DNA of 64,000 bases from assembly GCA_045660845.1 (NCBI GenBank), contig JAZREO010000149.1:1-64000 (forward strand), given 5' to 3'. The position numbers and the translations under genes were made by a program. The notes beneath the pieces are model-generated. The model was not told where the DNA came from. It ran no database searches and was given only the letters and a program-made list of their open reading frames with translations. The stretch comes from QAKW01 sp045660845 (GTDB lineage Bacteria; Bacillota; Clostridia; Oscillospirales; QAKW01). This document shows positions 58,775 through 64,000 of the stretch, one piece after another; position 1 is the first letter of the stretch; each line of letters begins with the position of its first letter.

Positions 58775-59314
58775 TTATTTAAAGAACAGAGGTAGCGGCG
58801 CCAGTGTGATGATATCATCACGGTCATTGGCATCGCCTTCTGCTAAAATTGCCATTTTTGCTACGATCTCACCGCCGGCAGCAGTCACCAACTGCTCCAG
58901 CGCACGAAGGGATTCACCGGTGGAGATCACATCGTCTACAATAACCACACGCTTGCCGCACATTGCTTCCGCATCTTTTCCATCGATGCAAAGAGCCTGT
59001 TTATGGTCGGTGGTAATGGAATTGACCTCTACAGTAAAGATATCCTTCATATACAGTTTTGGCGCTTTTCGAGCTAAAATATACCGGTTCTCCCCGGTCT
59101 GCCGCGCCATCTCATGAATCAAAGGAATTCCCTTAGACTCGGCAGTGATCATGATATCGTGGGGCGGCATTTTCCGGATCAGATCCCGTGCACACGCCTC
59201 GGTCAGCTCCACATCACCAAAAATAACACACGCCGCAATATCCAAATGTTCATTGACCGGGCAGATGGGCAGATCCCTCTCCAACCCAGCAACCTTTAGT
59301 TTATATGTATCCAT
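58775..59314 (-). CDS. Purine-type phosphoribosyltransferase family protein
   Basis: The 179-residue protein has the type I PRTase fold with the PRPP loop VVIVDDVISTGESLRAL (about residues 122-138) and an earlier ITAESKGIPLIHEMA block as in adenine phosphoribosyltransferases. It ends in LAPLPLFF. I start at MDTYKLK (59314) after GAGGAGG. The base substrate is not resolved; adenine or a related base is the family's usual choice. The CofE-like gene follows. Confidence 0.87.
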   Translation of the reverse strand: MDTYKLKVAGLERDLPICPVNEHLDIAACVIFGDVELTEACARDLIRKMPPHDIMITAESKGIPLIHEMARQTGENRYILARKAPKLYMKDIFTVEVNSITTDHKQALCIDGKDAEAMCGKRVVIVDDVISTGESLRALEQLVTAAGGEIVAKMAILAEGDANDRDDIITLAPLPLFFK

Positions 59315-59324
59315 TTGAACCTCC

Positions 59325-59666
59325 TCAACACATTTCCATGGAAAGCTGCTCGCCACCCAGGATATGATAATGCAGATGAAATACGCTCTGTCCCGCATAG
59401 GCGTTGCAGTTGCTGACCACGCGGAAACCTTCCTCTAACTTCAGTTCCTTGGCGATCTTAGCAATCACCTCAAAGATATGCGCCACCACCGCGCTGTTGG
59501 TTTCATCGATCTCCAGCACATTGGCAATATGCATTTTGGGAATGACCAGAACATGAATCTTTGCCATGGGATTTAGGTCATAAAAAGCTACGACCTGATC
59601 ATCTTCATAGACTTTATTGCTGGGGATCTCCCCCGCCGCGATCTTGCAGAAGATACAATCATTCAT
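59325..59666 (-). CDS. HIT family nucleotide-binding hydrolase (HinT)
   Basis: The 113-residue protein has DCIFCKIAAGEIPS at the N-terminus, with a Cys pair, VIPKMHIANV, and the HIT triad in VFHLHYHILGG. HinT enzymes split purine nucleoside phosphoramidates and can clear aminoacyl adenylates, which fits its place directly after alaS. I start at ATG 59666 after GAGGTG. Confidence 0.93.
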   Translation of the reverse strand: MNDCIFCKIAAGEIPSNKVYEDDQVVAFYDLNPMAKIHVLVIPKMHIANVLEIDETNSAVVAHIFEVIAKIAKELKLEEGFRVVSNCNAYAGQSVFHLHYHILGGEQLSMEMC

Positions 59667-59676
59667 TTTGTTCACC

Positions 59677-62301
59677 TCACTTCATCATATTCGTCACAAA
59701 TGCGACAACCTGATCGAGGGCCTCCTCTGCCTTAGAGGTATCGCCCATTCCTGCCATGGCACTATCCGGCTTTCCGCCGCCCTTACCGCCGGTGACATCA
59801 GCAACCAAGCTGACCAGCTTCCCGGCAGCAACACCTTTTTCGATAGCTTCCTTACTGCAGACCGTCAGCAGATTACCCTTCTCGCCGCAGACATTGGCAA
59901 GGACTGCAACAAAGTTACTGTGGTTGGCTTTCAGATCATCACCCAGCTCACGCAAGGTCTTGACATCGCCGTCCTTCAGGGAGGCGGTCACAACCTGGAT
60001 GCCGTTGACTTCCACTGCATGATCAAACATGGAGCCGGACTGCTGCTCTGCCATCTTCTTATTTGCAGCGGCAAGCGCATTGTTCAGCGTCTTGATCTCT
60101 TCCATCAGGGACTGGCACTTGGGCAGCAGGTTCTGAGTGGAGTTGCACTTTAAAACAGCAGCAGCCTCAGCAATCTCACACTGATAGTTATTCAGCAGAT
60201 CCAGTACACCCTGACCGGTCACTGCCTCGATCCGGCGAACACCGGAGGCGACACCGTTTTCGCTAATGATCTTGAAGAGACCCATCTTGCCGGTATTCTG
60301 CACATGGGTACCGCCGCAAAGCTCGATGGATGCGCCGGGGATCTCCACCACCCGAACCCGATCACCGTACTTCTCTCCAAAGAGCGCCATAGCGCCCTTG
60401 GCGCGAGCTTCCTCAATGCCGGTCTCATAGTTCAGGACCTCAATGCCGCCAAGGATGATCTGATTAACACGGGTTTCAACCGCCTGCAGTTCCTCGGTGG
60501 TCAAAGCAGAAAAATGGGTAAAGTCGAAGCGGACGGCATGATCATTGACCAGCTGACCCGCCTGCTCCACATGGTTGCCCAGCACCTCCCTGAGAGCCGC
60601 CTGCAATAGATGTGCACCGGTATGGTTGCGGCGGATAGCCGCACGACGCTCACCGTCTATAGCAGCCTCCACCTTATCGCCCACGCTCAGCGCTCCGCAT
60701 TTTATTACGCCCAGATGCATGAACACGCCGGCTGCGTTCTTGGTGGTATTTTCAACAGCGAAACAGGCATCTCCGCAGGTGATCACACCGTTATCCCCCA
60801 CCTGACCGCCGCCTTCGCCGTAGAAGGGAGTCTTATCCAAAATAACAATTACTTTTTCACCTTCGAGAACAGTATCCTTCCGCTCCCCGTCGGCGACCAA
60901 AGCTAAGATCTCAGCCTCGGCAGTATCCTGCAGATAACCCAGAAATTCAGTCTTTTCAATGCCGTCCAGGGAAACACCGTCGCTCTTCCACGACTCGGCG
61001 TCGGTAGCCTTACGGGAGGTACGCGCCTTGATGCGCTGCTCCTCCATTAGCTTGGCGAAGCCTTCTTCGTCTACCTTCATCCCCTTCTCTTCCAGGATAT
61101 CTCGGGTCAGATCCAGAGGAAAGCCATAGGTATCATAAAGCTTAAACGCATCCTGACCGGAAAGGGTGCCACCATCGACGGTCAGTTCCTCCAGGATAGC
61201 AAGACCCTGGTCGATGGTCTTGGCAAAGGATGCTTCTTCATAGGAAATAACCTTCTTGATCAGGCTCTCTTTCTCTACCAGCTCGGGGTAGCCGTCCTTA
61301 TTTTCACGAATAACCACATCGCAAAGCTCCGGCAGAAAGGCATCGTTGATCCCCAGCAGCTTGCCATGGCGGGCAGCCCGACGGATCAGTCTGCGCAGCA
61401 CATAGCCCCGCCCTTCATTGGACGGAATAATACCGTCACAGATCATAAAGGTAGATGCACGGGCATGATCAGTGATCGCGCGGATAGAGATATCTTTCTT
61501 CAAATCCTCGCCGTAGGTGACCTTTGCCAGCGCGCAGACACGATTCAGAATGTTCCGGATGGTGTCCACCTCAAACATATTATCTACTCCCTGCATGACG
61601 CAGGCAAGGCGTTCCAAACCCATGCCAGTATCGATATTTTTATGCTCCAGCTCAGTATAGGTGCCGTCACCCATGTTATTAAACTGAGAGAATACGTTAT
61701 TCCAGATCTCCATATAGCGGTCACATTCGCAGCCGGGCTTGCAGTCGGGCGAGCCGCAACCGTACTTTTCGCCACGATCGAAATAGATCTCACTGCAGGG
61801 ACCGCAGGGACCGGTGCCGTGCTCCCAGAAGTTGTCCGCCTTACCCAAGCGAACGATCCGCTCCTCGGGTACACCGATCTGATCCTTCCAGATAACATAG
61901 GCATCTTCATCGCTTTCATAGATGGAGGGCCAAAGCAATTCCCCGGGGATCTCCATCGTCTCGGTCAGAAATTCCCAAGCCCAAGCAATCGCCTGCTCCT
62001 TGAAATAGTCGCCGAAAGAAAAGTTACCGAGCATCTCAAAATAGGTGCCATGACGGGCGGTATGCCCCACCCGCTCCAGATCCGGGGTGCGGATGCATTT
62101 CTGGCAGGTGGTTACCCGATTACAAGGCGGAGTTACCTCGCCGGTAAAATACTTCTTCATCGGTGCCATACCGGAGTTAATCAGCAAGAGCGACTTATCA
62201 TTGTTCGGCACCAGGGAAAAGCTATTGAGCCGCAAATGACCCTTGGACTCAAAAAAGGAAAGATACTTTTCTCTGATCTCATTCAATCCCATGTACTTCA
62301 T
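59677..62301 (-). CDS. alaS: Alanyl-tRNA synthetase
   Basis: The 874-residue protein has the aminoacylation domain (SFFESKGHLRLNSFSLVP, FEMLGNFSFGDYF), the tRNA-recognition middle, the editing domain with NHTGAHLLQAALREVLG and CGGTHVQNTG holding the zinc-type His/Cys set, and a C-terminal domain with GGKGGGKPDSAMAG. It charges tRNA-Ala and clears Ser or Gly mischarges. It is controlled by the T-box leader upstream. Confidence 0.98.
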   Translation of the reverse strand: MKYMGLNEIREKYLSFFESKGHLRLNSFSLVPNNDKSLLLINSGMAPMKKYFTGEVTPPCNRVTTCQKCIRTPDLERVGHTARHGTYFEMLGNFSFGDYFKEQAIAWAWEFLTETMEIPGELLWPSIYESDEDAYVIWKDQIGVPEERIVRLGKADNFWEHGTGPCGPCSEIYFDRGEKYGCGSPDCKPGCECDRYMEIWNNVFSQFNNMGDGTYTELEHKNIDTGMGLERLACVMQGVDNMFEVDTIRNILNRVCALAKVTYGEDLKKDISIRAITDHARASTFMICDGIIPSNEGRGYVLRRLIRRAARHGKLLGINDAFLPELCDVVIRENKDGYPELVEKESLIKKVISYEEASFAKTIDQGLAILEELTVDGGTLSGQDAFKLYDTYGFPLDLTRDILEEKGMKVDEEGFAKLMEEQRIKARTSRKATDAESWKSDGVSLDGIEKTEFLGYLQDTAEAEILALVADGERKDTVLEGEKVIVILDKTPFYGEGGGQVGDNGVITCGDACFAVENTTKNAAGVFMHLGVIKCGALSVGDKVEAAIDGERRAAIRRNHTGAHLLQAALREVLGNHVEQAGQLVNDHAVRFDFTHFSALTTEELQAVETRVNQIILGGIEVLNYETGIEEARAKGAMALFGEKYGDRVRVVEIPGASIELCGGTHVQNTGKMGLFKIISENGVASGVRRIEAVTGQGVLDLLNNYQCEIAEAAAVLKCNSTQNLLPKCQSLMEEIKTLNNALAAANKKMAEQQSGSMFDHAVEVNGIQVVTASLKDGDVKTLRELGDDLKANHSNFVAVLANVCGEKGNLLTVCSKEAIEKGVAAGKLVSLVADVTGGKGGGKPDSAMAGMGDTSKAEEALDQVVAFVTNMMK

Positions 62302-62335
62302 AAAAAACGTCTTTCTCCTCTAAAAAATATAAAAG

Positions 62336-62546
62336 CACCTTCAAGCCAAGCAGGGACGGAATGATTCCGCGGTACCACCCTGATTGCACTGAAAGTGCCA
62401 CTCATTTGCAGTCGTTAACGCCGACAATACGGTCTCGCTCGGAAAAACAGCCACCGCTGATCCTTCTGCCAAAGGCTCTCACCATACGCCCTTTTCTCTG
62501 TACACAGCCGAAAAAGCGGGATTTTTCGTCTTCGCTATTCTATTAA
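62336..62546 (-). promoter_or_regulatory. T-box riboswitch leader of alaS
   Basis: The minus-strand leader contains AGGGTGGTACCGCGG (from about 62382 downward), the T-box proper that pairs with uncharged tRNA ends. A conserved GAGTGG precedes it. The alternative terminator uses GCACTTTCA and TGAAGGTGC, followed by TTTTATATTTTTT. The specifier codon was not firmly located; by gene context it should be an Ala codon. Confidence 0.93.
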
Positions 62547-62574
62547 AGTATACCACAGTTTTGGCTGGTGTCAA
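62547..62574 (-). promoter_or_regulatory. Promoter of alaS
   Basis: On the minus strand TTGACA (62574-62569), 16 bases, and TATACT (62552-62547), just before the T-box leader. Confidence 0.8.
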
Positions 62575-62626
62575 GAAATATATCGTTATTAAATTGCAGT
62601 TTTCTTATAAATTTATTCATTTCCTC

Positions 62627-62655
62627 TTGACAAAATGCTCTGTTTCGATTATAAT
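62627..62655 (+). promoter_or_regulatory. Consensus promoter of ylxM-ffh
   Basis: TTGACA (62627-62632), a 17-base spacer and TATAAT (62650-62655): a full consensus site, back to back with the alaS promoter. Confidence 0.88.
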
Positions 62656-62703
62656 GTGTAAAGTAATTTCCTTTACATCAGTTTTAAGGAGTGAAAAACC
62701 ACA

Positions 62704-63069
62704 GTGAAAGACCTGCATTTTTCCCTGCTGATCGATTTTTACGGCAACATTCTGGCACCCAAAATGAAGGATGCGCTGGAGCTATACTATAACGAGGACC
62801 TCTCCCTCTCCGAAATTGCGCAGCATATGAATATCACCCGCCAGGGCGTACGTGATAATATTAAGCGTGGCGAGCAATTTCTAACCGAGACCGAGGCAAG
62901 TCTGGGCTTTTTCAAAAGGTATGCCGGACTGGAGGACCTAATGGAGCAGATCAGCAATCTCGCAATGAATATCCGCGATTTCAATAATCGGCACCATAAG
63001 ACCCCTGAGATCAATCAGTTCGCCGAGGAGATCGTCACCATCGCCAAGAGCTTTGAGGAACAGGAGTAA
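62704..63069 (+). CDS. ylxM: YlxM/p13 family DNA-binding protein of the SRP operon
   Basis: The 121-residue protein has a sigma-70-region-4-like helix-turn-helix: LSLSEIAQHMNITRQGVRDN (about residues 33-52), after FYGNILAPKMKDALELYY. YlxM is encoded with ffh across Firmicutes and tunes the signal recognition particle. The start is GTG at 62704 after AAGGAG. The stop is three bases before ffh. Confidence 0.94.
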   Translation: MKDLHFSLLIDFYGNILAPKMKDALELYYNEDLSLSEIAQHMNITRQGVRDNIKRGEQFLTETEASLGFFKRYAGLEDLMEQISNLAMNIRDFNNRHHKTPEINQFAEEIVTIAKSFEEQE

Positions 63070-63072
63070 TCA

Positions 63073-64000
63073 ATGGCATTTGAAGGATTAAGTGAAAAGC
63101 TTGCAAGAGCCTTTAAAAATCTCCGGCAGCACGGTCACCTGACCGAGGCGGATGTCAAGACCGCCATGCGGGAGATCAAGTTGGCGCTCCTGGAAGCAGA
63201 TGTAAACTTCAAAGTCGTAAAAGAATTTATCGGTAAAGTTTCAGAGCGATGCGTCGGCAGCGATGTACTGGAGAGCTTAACTCCCGCCCAGCAGGTAGTC
63301 AAGATTGTCAACGAGGAATTGACCGCCTTGATGGGCTCTGAGACCGCCACCATTAAATTGGCCTCTAACCCCCCCACCGTTATCATGATGGTTGGTCTGC
63401 AGGGCACCGGTAAAACCACACAAAGCGGTAAACTCGCCAGTCACTTTAAGAAAAAGGGACGTAGACCGCTCTTAGTCGCATGCGACGTTTACCGTCCTGC
63501 CGCCATCACCCAGTTGGAGATCGTCGGTCAAGGCGTGGAGGTTCCGGTCTTTAAGATCGATAATGAAAAAAATCCCGTCAAAATTGCAAAAGAAGCCATC
63601 GCCCATGCTAAAAAATACGGCAACGACCTGGTGATCCTGGATACCGCCGGGCGCCTGCATATTGACGATGCACTGATGGAAGAACTGACCAATATTAAGG
63701 CAGCAGTCCATCCTCAGGAGATCCTGCTGGTGGTGGATGCCATGACCGGTCAGGATGCGGTCAATGTGGCAGAAAGCTTCAATAATCTTTTAGATATCGA
63801 CGGAGTTGTACTAACCAAACTAGATGGCGATACCCGAGGCGGTGCCGCCCTCTCTGTAAAATATATCACCGGCAAACCCATTAAATTTGCCGGCGTGGGC
63901 GAAAAGCTCACTGATATAGAGCCCTTCCATCCTGATCGGATGGCATCCCGGATCTTAGGCATGGGAGATGTCCTCTCCCTGATCGATAAGGCCCAGGAAG
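63073..64000 (+). CDS. ffh: Signal recognition particle protein Ffh (5' part, truncated by the window)
   Basis: The first 309 codons are present; the frame is open at the right edge. Visible are the N domain (MAFEGLSEKLARAFKNL start, LLEADVNFKVVKEF) and the GTPase G domain with GLQGTGKTTQSGKLA (about residues 106-120), DVYRPAAITQLEI, LDTAGRLHID and TKLDGDTRGGAAL. The RNA-binding M domain would follow outside. Ffh targets nascent membrane proteins to the translocon. GAGGAACAGGAG lies upstream within ylxM. Confidence 0.97.
   Translation, partial: MAFEGLSEKLARAFKNLRQHGHLTEADVKTAMREIKLALLEADVNFKVVKEFIGKVSERCVGSDVLESLTPAQQVVKIVNEELTALMGSETATIKLASNPPTVIMMVGLQGTGKTTQSGKLASHFKKKGRRPLLVACDVYRPAAITQLEIVGQGVEVPVFKIDNEKNPVKIAKEAIAHAKKYGNDLVILDTAGRLHIDDALMEELTNIKAAVHPQEILLVVDAMTGQDAVNVAESFNNLLDIDGVVLTKLDGDTRGGAALSVKYITGKPIKFAGVGEKLTDIEPFHPDRMASRILGMGDVLSLIDKAQE

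Noticed and set aside
61366..62364. 332-codon plus-strand frame opposite alaS
   Set aside because: Antisense shadow of alaS; it also runs into the T-box leader, which is clearly read from the minus strand.

Overview
The window looks like the chromosome of an endospore-forming anaerobic Firmicute, most likely a clostridium of the Oscillospirales/Ruminococcaceae type. The evidence is a complete spoIIIAA-AH operon, spoIVA, a fermentative L-lactate dehydrogenase, a T-box leader before alaS, strong GGAGG ribosome binding sites, and the clustering of rpsF-ssb-rpsR and ylxM-ffh. The family assignment is inference. I see no phage, insertion sequence, CRISPR array or rRNA; it reads as core chromosome with one large accessory sugar-transport block.

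Layout. 1-1,300: start of an unknown membrane protein (minus), then the rpsF-ssb-rpsR operon. 1,300-9,450 (minus): rnmV, holA, comEC, a 51-residue protein, spoIVA, a DUF3006 protein with a secreted metallo-beta-lactamase-fold protein, a ClpP-like protein lacking the catalytic triad, and a lipoprotein. 9,500-13,000: a cysteine-rich protein behind a sigma-K-like promoter, dCMP deaminase, tRNA-Gly and a split transketolase. 13,000-17,230 (plus): rarA-nth and secD-secF. 17,300-22,250 (minus): an Asp23 protein and spoIIIAH-AA. 22,390-24,620 (plus): enolase and lactate dehydrogenase, divergent from spoIIIA. 24,650-28,620 (minus): ftsE-ftsX, an EnvC-like M23 protein and a Ctp protease, forming a peptidoglycan-splitting module. 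28,600-32,500: a PucR-type regulator, a MsmX/UgpC-type sugar ABC ATPase, rsuA and a DUF4830 protein. 32,500-39,800: an EF-G-like protein with altered GTPase motifs, and rlmB between two P-type-ATPase-like membrane proteins that have lost their catalytic motifs. 40,100-51,950 (minus): an eight-gene operon encoding one large secreted solute-binding protein, two pairs of sugar permeases, an NHL/TPR membrane protein, a Yip1-family protein and a DUF5696 protein, with no ATPase. 52,250-64,000: pncB, small ORFs, an FkbM methyltransferase, two tRNA-Leu genes, mtaB, a CofE-like protein with a phosphoribosyltransferase, a HIT protein, alaS with its T-box, and ylxM-ffh running off the end.

The genes worth following are the pseudoenzyme-like proteins (a ClpP homologue, an EF-G homologue and two P-type ATPase homologues, all intact reading frames) and the eight-gene transport cluster, whose missing ATPase could be supplied by the stand-alone ATPase at 29,957-31,066. 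The leader regions also hold several candidate control elements: sigma-E-like sites before spoIVA and spoIIIA, a sigma-K-like site at 9,504, a hairpin over the spoIVA ribosome binding site, a 14-bp inverted repeat around the DUF4830 start codon, and paired repeats before the solute-binding-protein operon. All functional statements rest on reading motifs by eye; no database search was run.
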